64,000 nucleotides of DNA. Origin: Frigidibacter oleivorans. GTDB taxonomy: Bacteria; Pseudomonadota; Alphaproteobacteria; Rhodobacterales; Rhodobacteraceae. Positions 56,422-64,000 of this stretch are shown here, one piece after another. The notes beneath the pieces are model-generated. The model worked only from the letters and a program-made list of their open reading frames with translations, was not told where the DNA came from and searched no databases. Numbering within the stretch: the first letter of the stretch is position 1; each line of letters starts with the position of its first letter. A program made the translations under genes and the position numbers. Location of the stretch: contig NZ_RJRZ01000001.1 of the NCBI RefSeq assembly GCF_003993775.1, positions 310,001 through 374,000 of the forward strand, given 5' to 3'.

Positions 56422-56976
56422 ATGCGTCTTCTTCGTTCCGCCGTCCTCTACACGGCCTTCGCCTTCGCTGCAAACGCGGCCACGGCGATGCCCGACCTTG
56501 CGCCGCTGCTGCAGGGCGACATGCGCAAGCTGGTCCCCGCCGATGCGCCCGGCGCGCCGGTCGAGGGCGCGCTGGTGGATGCGGCCGATGCGCCGGTGGA
56601 CCTGTCGGCGCATCGCGGCAAGTGGCTGCTGGTGAACTTCTGGGCGACCTGGTGCGCGCCCTGCCGGGCCGAGATGCCGATGCTCGACCGGCTGCAGGCG
56701 GAATTCGGCGGCGACCGGTTCGCGGTGCTGCCCGTCGCCACCGGGCGCAACCCGCTGCCCGCGATCCACGACTTTTATGTCGACGAGGGCCTGACCGCGC
56801 TGCCGATCCTGCGCGACCCGAAACAGCAGTTCGCCCGGCAGATGGCGGTGCTGGGCCTGCCGGTGACGGTGCTGATCGACCCCGAGGGACGCGAGGTGGC
56901 GCGGATGCAGGGCGAGGCGCATTGGGACGGGCCCGAGGCGAAGGCCCTGGTCGCCGCGCTGATCGCCGGCGAGTGA
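56422..56976 (+). CDS. TlpA-like thiol-disulfide oxidoreductase
   Basis: 184-residue periplasmic thioredoxin-fold protein. The signal segment is [20 protein letters not shown]; the active site [15 protein letters not shown] (CxxC, near residue 74) and the cis-Pro loop [13 protein letters not shown] follow. It probably keeps cytochrome c apoprotein or copper-site cysteines reduced. It is divergent from argH with only ~24 bases between starts, a conserved Rhodobacterales arrangement. Confidence 0.9.
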   Translation: MRLLRSAVLYTAFAFAANAATAMPDLAPLLQGDMRKLVPADAPGAPVEGALVDAADAPVDLSAHRGKWLLVNFWATWCAPCRAEMPMLDRLQAEFGGDRFAVLPVATGRNPLPAIHDFYVDEGLTALPILRDPKQQFARQMAVLGLPVTVLIDPEGREVARMQGEAHWDGPEAKALVAALIAGE

Positions 56977-57001
56977 TCCCCGGCGCCCGGTTTTCCCGCC
57001 G

Positions 57002-57589
57002 CTACAGGCTGAAGCGTGCGCCCTCCTCCGCCACCGCGGCATGGCAGCGGCATCCCGTCAGGTGGTCGTTCACCATCCCCGTCGCCTGCATGAAGGCATA
57101 GGTGATGACCGGCCCGCAGAAGCGGAAGCCCGCCTTCTTCAGCGCCTTCGACATGGCCTCGGCCTCGGGCGTCGCCGCAGGCACCTCGGCCGAGGTGGCA
57201 AAGCGGTGCTGCCGCGGCGCCCCCTCGACGAAGCGCCACAGGAAGGGTGCGAAGCCCTCGCGTGCCTCGATCTCCAGATAGGCGCGGGCATTGCCGATGG
57301 TCGCCTCGATCTTGCCCCGGTGCCGCACGATGCCCGGATCGGCCAGCAGCCGCGCCACCTCGGGCTCGCCCCATGCGGCGATGACCTCGGGGCGGAACCC
57401 GGCGAAGGCCGCGCGGAACGCGTCGCGCTTGCGCAGGATGGTGATCCAGGCGAGCCCCGCCTGAAACCCGTCGAGCACCAGCTTTTCCCAGAGCGCCCGC
57501 CCGTCCGGTTCCGGCCGGCCCCATTCGTCGTCGTGATAGGCGACATACAGCGGGTCGGTCCCGCACCAGCCGCAGCGATCGTCCGTCAT
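57002..57589 (-). CDS. tag: DNA-3-methyladenine glycosylase I
   Basis: 195-residue Tag enzyme that removes 3-methyladenine. The start [19 protein letters not shown] near residue 5 is diagnostic; [39 protein letters not shown] and the C-terminal zinc ligands ([24 protein letters not shown]) follow. Convergent with tlpA. Confidence 0.95.
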   Translation of the reverse strand: MTDDRCGWCGTDPLYVAYHDDEWGRPEPDGRALWEKLVLDGFQAGLAWITILRKRDAFRAAFAGFRPEVIAAWGEPEVARLLADPGIVRHRGKIEATIGNARAYLEIEAREGFAPFLWRFVEGAPRQHRFATSAEVPAATPEAEAMSKALKKAGFRFCGPVITYAFMQATGMVNDHLTGCRCHAAVAEEGARFSL

Positions 57590-57650
57590 CTCGCCCCTTC
57601 ACCACACGTTAAGACCGGCCGGCGCAGGATCGCCGGGACAGGAGGGAGAC

Positions 57651-58547
57651 ATGCCCGCACCGCCCAGGTCAAGAGCAGAGGTCGCGCGGATCTTCCGCGG
57701 CCCCGGCGCAGCCGCCCCCTCCGCCGCGGCGATCGCCGGGGATCCTGCGAGCCCGCTCGACCATGCCGTGCGCCTGCGCGACGACGACGTCATCGCCATG
57801 GTCGCCGCCGCGCTGGACCGGCAGGATGCGGTGCTGGCCTTCCAGCCGGTGGTGCAGGCGGCCCGCCCCGCCACCATCGCCTATCACGAGGCGCTGATCC
57901 GGCTGATGGACGAAACCGGCCGCACCATCCCGGCCCGCGACTTCATGGCGACGGTCGAGACGACGGAACTGGGCCGCCGCCTCGACTGCCTCGCGCTCGA
58001 CATGGGGCTCGCCGCACTGGCCGAGGCGCCGGGGCTGCGCCTGTCGGTCAACATGTCGGCCCGCTCCATCGGCTACCGCCCCTGGGCGCAACTGCTGGAA
58101 CGGGGGCTCGACACGGACCTGACGGTGGCGGAACGGCTGATCCTCGAGATTTCGGAGGTCTCGGCGATGCTGCTGCCCGATCTGGTGCGCGCCTTCATGC
58201 AGGCGCAGCAGGGCCGCGGCGTGGCCTTCGCGCTGGACGATTTCGGCGCGGGCGCGGTGTCCTTCCGCCATCTGCGCGAATTCTGGTTCGACCTCGTCAA
58301 GATCGACGGGCAGTTCATCCGGGGCATCGCGGGCAGCCCCGACAACCAGGTGCTGACCGAGGCGCTGCTGTCCGTCGCGCGGCAGTTCGACATGTTCACC
58401 GTGGCAGAGGCCGTCGAATCCGCCGAAGACGCGGCGATGCTGCAGAAGATGGGTTTCGACTGCCTGCAGGGCTACTACTTCGGTGCCCCCACGATCCAGC
58501 CGCCCTGGCGGATGCCGCCGCCCCGGCAGGCCGCGCGGGGCGCCTGA
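57651..58547 (+). CDS. EAL-domain cyclic-di-GMP phosphodiesterase
   Basis: 298 residues. The N-terminal ~50 residues are short and disordered. The EAL domain then carries all the key sites: YHEALIRL (EAL signature, E near residue 80), LSVNMSARS, ERLILEISE, ALDDFGAGAVSFRHL, KIDGQFIRGI, TVAEAVES and LQGYYFGAP. All expected metal and catalytic residues appear present, so c-di-GMP hydrolysis is likely. There is no GGDEF or sensory domain, hence it is probably cytoplasmic and regulated by expression or partners. Confidence 0.9.
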   Translation: MPAPPRSRAEVARIFRGPGAAAPSAAAIAGDPASPLDHAVRLRDDDVIAMVAAALDRQDAVLAFQPVVQAARPATIAYHEALIRLMDETGRTIPARDFMATVETTELGRRLDCLALDMGLAALAEAPGLRLSVNMSARSIGYRPWAQLLERGLDTDLTVAERLILEISEVSAMLLPDLVRAFMQAQQGRGVAFALDDFGAGAVSFRHLREFWFDLVKIDGQFIRGIAGSPDNQVLTEALLSVARQFDMFTVAEAVESAEDAAMLQKMGFDCLQGYYFGAPTIQPPWRMPPPRQAARGA

Positions 58548-58945
58548 TCGGGGATTCCCAAGGTTCGGAAAAGCGCGCAAGATGCGCATCCGGTTCCCGC
58601 GGGTCAGCGGCCAATCCGCGCAGGCAGTTCCGCCGGCGGCCCCGTTCGCCCGGCCGGGCCGTCCCTCCACCGGGCACGGCCCGCCCCGCCGGCAGGCCGG
58701 CGCGGGGTGCCGCAAGGCCTTGGCGGCGCAGGCATCGCCCCGGGCCATGGCATCGCGCGCAAGGCAGCCGAGCCCCCCGAGACCCCCGTGCCGCGTGCGG
58801 CGCATGGCCGGACTGCGCCCCCGCACCGCCCGCGGGTGCTTGACCCCGAGGCAGCATCGGGCATTCTGCGCCCAACGTTGCCGTATCGGCGGGCCGGGAG
58901 GGTCCGTACCGGTCGCAACCAGTCGTGACCTGGGAGAGGACCCTC
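58548..58945 (+). other. phaA upstream region
   Basis: 398 bases without a credible gene, GC-rich and full of short inverted GC stretches (e.g. CCGCCGGCAGGCCGGCG near 58690). A weak promoter (TTGACC at 58840-58845, CATTCT at 58862-58867, 16-bp spacing) lies ~80 bases before phaA. A GGGAGAGGA ribosome-binding site is at 58932-58940. Confidence 0.45.
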
Positions 58946-60121
<1,176 letters not shown>

Positions 60122-60136
60122 GACCGAGAATGCTGC

Positions 60137-60157
60137 GTGCGCAACATTATTGCGCAC
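60137..60157 (+). promoter_or_regulatory. Perfect palindrome GTGCGCAA-N5-TTGCGCAC before phaB
   Basis: Both arms are eight bases and pair perfectly. The right arm overlaps the -35 hexamer of the phaB promoter (60150-60155). This placement is that of a repressor operator; PhaR, the usual PHA regulator, binds TGC-rich sequences, so it is a candidate. An RNA hairpin after phaA is the alternative. Confidence 0.55.
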
Positions 60158-60177
60158 TCAGCCGGTCGAAGTATAAC
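60150..60177 (+). promoter_or_regulatory. phaB promoter
   Basis: TTGCGC (60150-60155), a 16-bp spacer and TATAAC (60172-60177), about 35 bases before the phaB start. The -10 element matches the consensus at five of six positions, unusual in this GC-rich DNA. Confidence 0.6.
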
Positions 60178-60212
60178 AGACTTTCAAGAACGTGACGGAA
60201 ATGGGAGGAATC

Positions 60213-60935
60213 ATGTCCAGGGTAGCACTGGTCACCGGTGGAACGCGCGGTATCGGCGCGGCGATCTCGCAGGCACTGCATGCGGCGGGCTACAAGGTCG
60301 CCGCCAACTATGCCGGAAATGACGAGGCGGCGGCGAAATTCACCGCCGAAACGGGCGTTCCCGCCTATAGATGGTCGGTCGCCGAATACGAGGCCTGCGT
60401 CGAGGGCATCGCCAGGGTCGAGGCCGATCTCGGCCCGGTGGAGGTGCTGGTGAACAATGCCGGCATCACCCGCGACGCCATGTTCCACAAGATGACGCCG
60501 CAGCAGTGGCGCGAGGTGATGGACACCAACCTGACCGGCCTGTTCAACATGACCCACCCGCTGTGGCCCGGGATGCGCGAGCGCAAGTTCGGCCGGGTGA
60601 TCAGCATCAGCTCGATCAACGGGCAAAAGGGCCAGATGGGTCAGGCCAACTATTCTGCGGCGAAGGCCGGCGACATCGGCTTTACCAAGGCGCTGGCGCA
60701 AGAGGGGGCGAAGGCCGGCATCACCGTCAACGCGATCTGCCCCGGCTATATCGCGACCGAGATGGTGATGGCGGTGCCGGAAAAGGTGCGCGAGTCGATC
60801 ATCGCGCAGATCCCGGTGGGCCGTCTGGGCGAGCCGGAAGAGGTGGCGCGCTGCGTGGTGTTCCTCGCCTCGGACGAGGCGGGGTTCATCACCGGCTCGA
60901 CCCTGACCGCGAATGGCGGGCAATATTTCGTCTGA
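60213..60935 (+). CDS. phaB: Acetoacetyl-CoA reductase
   Basis: 240-residue short-chain dehydrogenase (EC 1.1.1.36) making (R)-3-hydroxybutyryl-CoA with NADPH. It has TGGTRGIGAAISQAL near residue 8, the NNAGITRD strand, the catalytic Ser (SISSINGQKGQMG) and YSAAKAG (Tyr/Lys), and the C-terminal MVMAVPEKVRESII. The ATG at 60213 follows GGGAGGAA; the upstream in-frame ATG is not needed. phaC is not in the window. Confidence 0.96.
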   Translation: MSRVALVTGGTRGIGAAISQALHAAGYKVAANYAGNDEAAAKFTAETGVPAYRWSVAEYEACVEGIARVEADLGPVEVLVNNAGITRDAMFHKMTPQQWREVMDTNLTGLFNMTHPLWPGMRERKFGRVISISSINGQKGQMGQANYSAAKAGDIGFTKALAQEGAKAGITVNAICPGYIATEMVMAVPEKVRESIIAQIPVGRLGEPEEVARCVVFLASDEAGFITGSTLTANGGQYFV

Positions 60936-60956
60936 GCTGCCGGGCAAGGCAGTTCC

Positions 60957-60989
60957 GGGGGCCGTCCCGCGCGGGGCGGCCCCCTTTTT
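60957..60989 (+). terminator. phaAB terminator
   Basis: GGGGGCCG/CGGCCCCC stem (60957-60984) followed by TTTTT (60985-60989), 22 bases after the phaB stop. A standard intrinsic terminator. Confidence 0.88.
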
Positions 60990-61065
60990 CATGCCCGGGC
61001 CACGCGCCGCTTGCACCGGGCCGCCGCCGCGGCGATGAACGGCGGGGGGACAACAGAGAGGGCAC

Positions 61066-61983
61066 ATGACGCGCGGCAGGGCGACCTCGATCGGTTTCAT
61101 TGCGATCCTGCTGTGGTCGCTGCTGGCGCTGTTCACCGTGGGTTCGGCCCCGGTGCCGCCGCTGTTGCTGAACGCGCTGACCTTCGCGCTCGGCGGCGGT
61201 CTGGGTCTGGTCTGGATCGCGCGCAGCGGCGGCTTTGCGCAACTGGCCCGGGTGCCCCTGCGGATCTATGCCTTCGGCACGCTGGGGCTGTTCGGCTATC
61301 ACCTGCTGTATTTTTCGGCGCTGCGGCTGGCGCCCCCGGCCGAGGCGGGGCTGATCGCCTATCTCTGGCCGCTGCTGATCGTGCTGTTCTCGGGCCTGCT
61401 GCCGGGCGAGCGGCTGACGCGGCTGCATGTGATCGGCGCGCTGGTCGCCTTCGCCGGCGCGGCGCTGATCGTGGGCGGGCGCATCGCCGGCGGGGTCACG
61501 CTGACCGGCCCCGCGATGGCGGGCTATGGCCTGGCCTTCCTCTGCGCCCTGACCTGGTCGGCGTATTCCATCCTCTCCCGCCGGTTGGGAGAGGTGCCGA
61601 CCGCCAGCGTGGCGGTCTTCTGCATCGCCACGGCGATCCTGTCGGCGGCGGCGCATCTGGCACTGGAAATCCCGGCCTGGCCGGCCGGGGCATGGGGCTG
61701 GGCCGCTGTCGCCGCTCTCGGGCTCGGCCCCGTGGGGCTGGCCTTCTACGTCTGGGACATCGGCGTAAAGCGCGGCGACATCCAGCTTCTGGGGACCGCA
61801 TCCTATGCGGCGCCGCTGCTGTCGACGCTTGCGCTGGTTCTGGCAGGAGAGGCGCGGGCGGACCTGCGCCTTCTCCTTGCGGCTGGATTGATTGCGGGAG
61901 GTGCGGCGCTGGCCGCGCGGGCGGGGCGCCGCAACACGTCACCGAAGGGCGACGCGCCGGTCAGTGCTGCTGAAGCCGGGTGA
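61066..61983 (+). CDS. EamA/DMT-family exporter
   Basis: 305 residues with ten hydrophobic helices in two EamA repeats: ATSIGFIAILLWSLLALFTV at the start, FGYHLLYFSALRLAPPAEAG (first repeat end) and YVWDIGVKRGDIQLLGTASY ... ALVLAGEARADLRLLLAAGL in the second. The overall pattern resembles the YddG branch (aromatic amino-acid exporters). Substrate not proved. Its 3' end overlaps the convergent DUF465 gene by 23 bases. Confidence 0.85.
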   Translation: MTRGRATSIGFIAILLWSLLALFTVGSAPVPPLLLNALTFALGGGLGLVWIARSGGFAQLARVPLRIYAFGTLGLFGYHLLYFSALRLAPPAEAGLIAYLWPLLIVLFSGLLPGERLTRLHVIGALVAFAGAALIVGGRIAGGVTLTGPAMAGYGLAFLCALTWSAYSILSRRLGEVPTASVAVFCIATAILSAAAHLALEIPAWPAGAWGWAAVAALGLGPVGLAFYVWDIGVKRGDIQLLGTASYAAPLLSTLALVLAGEARADLRLLLAAGLIAGGAALAARAGRRNTSPKGDAPVSAAEAG

Positions 61984-62128
61984 TCTGCTCCTTGATCCGC
62001 AGCTTCTGCTTCTTCAGGTCGGAAATCGTCAGATGATCGCAAGATGGGCTGCGTTCCTGCCGCTCTACCTCGGCCGAAAGGTTCTGGTGTTTCTTCCGCA
62101 GCTCCGTCAGGTGCGAACTCAGGGACAT
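61961..62128 (-). CDS. YdcH-like DUF465 protein
   Basis: 55-residue two-helix protein with the DUF465 pattern: SLSSHLTELRKKHQNLSAEV, then HLTISDLKKQKLRIKEQITR. The start at 62128 (MSLSSHL) is used; a longer frame to 62176 lacks support. Small abundant cytoplasmic protein of unknown function. Confidence 0.9.
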   Translation of the reverse strand: MSLSSHLTELRKKHQNLSAEVERQERSPSCDHLTISDLKKQKLRIKEQITRLQQH

Positions 62129-62286
62129 CTTCGTCTCCTTCTTCTGCTGGTTGAACCTTCCCCTCAAGTGCACCACGAAACCCGAGTCGTGTCACGTCCA
62201 AGAAACATAAACGTCGTCCAGATGTTACACGCTTGCCGGTTCTTGCCGGTCGTCGCGCCTGCACGACGCAAGGCTTCGCCGAGCCG

Positions 62287-63060
62287 TCAGAAGTGAAGCG
62301 GCGCCCCCTTGCGCAGGATCGCCTCCGCCTCGGGGCGGTGATCGTCGCCATCCTGTCCATGCGCCGCGCCGTCATGCACCACGAAGGGCGCGGCCATCGC
62401 AAAAGCACCGCGCCCGCCCTTGCGCGCCCGCAGGATCACCCGCCCCGCCGGGCGGCCGGCGCGCGGCGCGATCGGCAGCAGCGTGGCGCTGCCCGCCCGG
62501 TCATCGAGGCCCGCCAGCAGGTCCGGCAGGCGCGCCGCCTCCTGGATGACCCACAGCCAGCCGTCGGGCCGCAGCCGCCGCAGCCCGGCATCCAGCCAGC
62601 GCGCCAGCGGCAGCACCTCGCGCAGGCCCGTCTCGCGCCCCGGATCGGCCGCCGCGGTGCCGCCGCCGGCGGGATACCAGGGCGGGTTCATCATCACATG
62701 GTCGAACTGCCGCGACCTCAGCGTGGCGGGCATCGCCTCCACATCGCCCTCGATCACCGTCAGCGCGATGCCATTGCGTGCGGCATTCAGCCGCGCGAGG
62801 TCCGCATAGACGGGTTGCAGTTCCAGCCCGGTCAGCGCCAGCCCCCCGACCCGCGCGCCCAGGCAGAGGGATGCCACCCCCGCCCCGCAGCCCAGTTCCA
62901 GCACCGCCTGCCCCGGACGCGCCGTCACCGCCGCGGCCAGGAACACGGGGTCGGTCGCGGCGCGATAGCCGTGCCGCGGCTGCCAGACGCGCAGCCGCCC
63001 GCCCAGAAAGCCGTCATCAGTCAAGTCGCCCAAAGCGGCGGGGGCCTCGGGCGCGGTCAC
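62287..63060 (-). CDS. TrmN6-type tRNA/protein methyltransferase
   Basis: 257-residue SAM-dependent methyltransferase. The SAM site is VLELGCGAGVASLCLGARV near residue 53; the N6-adenine-type motif NPPWYPAGGG near 125 and WQPRHGYRAATDPVFLAAAV near 26 match TrmN6 (tRNA1-Val A37 methyltransferase). It ends on a low-complexity stretch (HDGAAHGQDGDDHRPEAE). Alternative: a related YfiC-like rRNA/tRNA methyltransferase. DUF2007 is two bases upstream. Confidence 0.82.
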   Translation of the reverse strand: MTAPEAPAALGDLTDDGFLGGRLRVWQPRHGYRAATDPVFLAAAVTARPGQAVLELGCGAGVASLCLGARVGGLALTGLELQPVYADLARLNAARNGIALTVIEGDVEAMPATLRSRQFDHVMMNPPWYPAGGGTAAADPGRETGLREVLPLARWLDAGLRRLRPDGWLWVIQEAARLPDLLAGLDDRAGSATLLPIAPRAGRPAGRVILRARKGGRGAFAMAAPFVVHDGAAHGQDGDDHRPEAEAILRKGAPLHF

Positions 63061-63062
63061 GC

Positions 63063-63278
63063 TCAGCCCTCCAGCGGGATGTCGTTGTCGGCCATGATCG
63101 CACGGGCGCGGAACAGGTCGGCATCCCGCACCATCAGCCGCCGCGGCAGGATGCCCAGCGATCCTTCGAGGATGCTCATATGGACGTCCATCTGAAACGC
63201 CGCTATACCCTCGCCCTGTAAGAGAACGGTGGCAAAGGCGATCCGGGTGGGGTCGGTCGAGCGCAGAAGTTCCTTCAT
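63063..63278 (-). CDS. DUF2007 signal-transducing protein
   Basis: 71-residue protein: MKELLRSTDPTRIAFATVLL, then GIAAFQMDVHMSILEGSLGI, PRRLMVRDADLFRARAIMAD. This is the DUF2007 fold (small alpha/beta, function unknown). It directly precedes the methyltransferase, and both lie divergent to the polyprenyl synthase. Confidence 0.88.
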   Translation of the reverse strand: MKELLRSTDPTRIAFATVLLQGEGIAAFQMDVHMSILEGSLGILPRRLMVRDADLFRARAIMADNDIPLEG

Positions 63279-63332
63279 GATCCGCGACTAAAGGGCAGTC
63301 GCCCGGCTTTGTCGAGCGCCAAGGGGGTGGGC

Positions 63333-64000
63333 ATGAGCCTGGATGAAACCGCGACCAAACCGCATGATCGCCTCGCCGCGCATCTTTCCGCCGACATGCA
63401 GGCCGTCAACGCGCTGATCCGCGACCGGATGGCCTCGGAACATGCGCCGCGCATCCCCGAGGTGACCGCGCATCTGGTCGAGGCGGGGGGCAAGCGGCTG
63501 CGGCCGATGCTGACGCTGGCGGCCGCGCGGCTGTGCGGCTATCCCGGCCCCTATCATGTGCACCTGGCGGCGACGGTGGAATTCATCCATACGGCGACGC
63601 TGCTGCATGACGACGTGGTCGACGAAAGCCGCCAGCGCCGCGGTCGTCCGACCGCGAACCTGCTGTGGGACAACAAGTCGAGCGTGCTGGTCGGCGACTA
63701 TCTGTTCGCGCGCAGCTTCCAGCTGATGACCGAAGCGGGCAACATGCGCGTGCTGTCGATCCTGTCGAATGCCTCGGCGGTGATCGCGGAAGGCGAGGTG
63801 CTGCAACTGACCGCCGCGCAGGACCTGCGCACCGACGAGGCGGTCTATCTGCAGGTGATCCGCGGCAAGACCGCCGCGCTGTTCGCTGCCGCGACCGAAG
63901 TGGGCGGCGTGCTCGCCGGCGCGCCCGAGGATCAGGTGCAGGCGCTGCACGACTATGGCGACGCGCTCGGCATCGCCTTCCAGATGGTCGATGACCTGCT
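63333..64000 (+). CDS. Polyprenyl diphosphate synthase (3' end outside window)
   Basis: The first 222 residues of a long-chain trans-prenyltransferase (octaprenyl/decaprenyl type, ubiquinone side chain). Landmarks are EAGGKRLRPMLTLAAARL (residues ~50-67), the first aspartate-rich motif LLHDDVVDESRQRRGRPT near 91 and SVLVGDYLFARSFQLMTE near 113. The second aspartate-rich motif begins at the window edge (QMVDDLL). The chain length (C40/C50) cannot be decided from this part. Confidence 0.93.
   Translation, partial: MSLDETATKPHDRLAAHLSADMQAVNALIRDRMASEHAPRIPEVTAHLVEAGGKRLRPMLTLAAARLCGYPGPYHVHLAATVEFIHTATLLHDDVVDESRQRRGRPTANLLWDNKSSVLVGDYLFARSFQLMTEAGNMRVLSILSNASAVIAEGEVLQLTAAQDLRTDEAVYLQVIRGKTAALFAAATEVGGVLAGAPEDQVQALHDYGDALGIAFQMVDDL

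Overview
The window is GC-rich (by eye well above 65 percent outside the foreign segments), gene-dense chromosomal DNA of an alphaproteobacterium. Its gene content and arrangements fit Rhodobacterales (Paracoccaceae/Rhodobacteraceae): divergent argH/tlpA-like genes, a TIGR02302/DUF4175 protein beside lysA, ftsE-ftsX followed by an acyltransferase, phaA-phaB, dgcN-dgcA and a DUF1244 gene. No exact genus is claimed.

Layout. 1-7.1 kb is core: an SseB-like gene and a uracil-DNA glycosylase family gene, nhaA, a capsule-export block (kpsT, kpsE, kdsA) and an HI0933-type flavoprotein. 7.2-25.5 kb is an accessory island lying between tRNA-Gln(TTG) and tRNA-Ser(GCT). From left to right it holds: a LysR gene cut by an IS6-family element; a truncated helicase on the other side of that IS; a leftward phage-like replication/recombination module (helicase, DUF669/SSB-like protein, Sak4-like AAA_24 ATPase, small genes, a sigma-70 region-4-like protein, a Com-like zinc finger and a winged-helix protein); a rightward large-serine-recombinase operon; and a type I restriction-modification operon with three extra genes (hsdM with an N-terminal HTH, hsdS, an unknown coiled-coil protein, fic, hsdR, a YgjP-type metallopeptidase).

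25.9-31.3 kb is the phenylalanyl-tRNA synthetase locus, with an unusual structure. pheS and pheT are separated by two low-GC DUF2513-type genes, yrhK and a small antisense ORF. After each DUF2513 gene lies a decayed fusion of a pheT 5' end with a pheS 3' end. This looks like a tandem array of cassettes embedded in the operon.

31.3-64 kb is mostly housekeeping: a sodium:alanine-type symporter, map, rplT-rpmI, pyk, N-formylglutamate amidohydrolase, a D-glutamate/D-amino-acid cluster (dgcN-dgcA-dat plus a membrane protein), a porin-like beta-barrel protein, accA, an SMR transporter, a PPOX-TfoX-plsC-ftsX-ftsE leftward run, the DUF4175 protein, lysA, argH, tlpA, tag, an EAL phosphodiesterase, phaA-phaB for polyhydroxybutyrate, a DMT exporter, a TrmN6-like methyltransferase and the start of a polyprenyl diphosphate synthase.

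The observations most worth following are: (i) the pheS/pheT cassette array; (ii) a bipartite promoter-like motif, TGTCCC-N17-GGCTTT, present three times in front of three transcription units of the mobile module that also encodes a sigma-like protein; (iii) a leaderless-looking hsdM promoter and a cluster of four 12-bp repeats in front of hsdR; (iv) an IS6 junction without target duplication that truncates genes on both sides.
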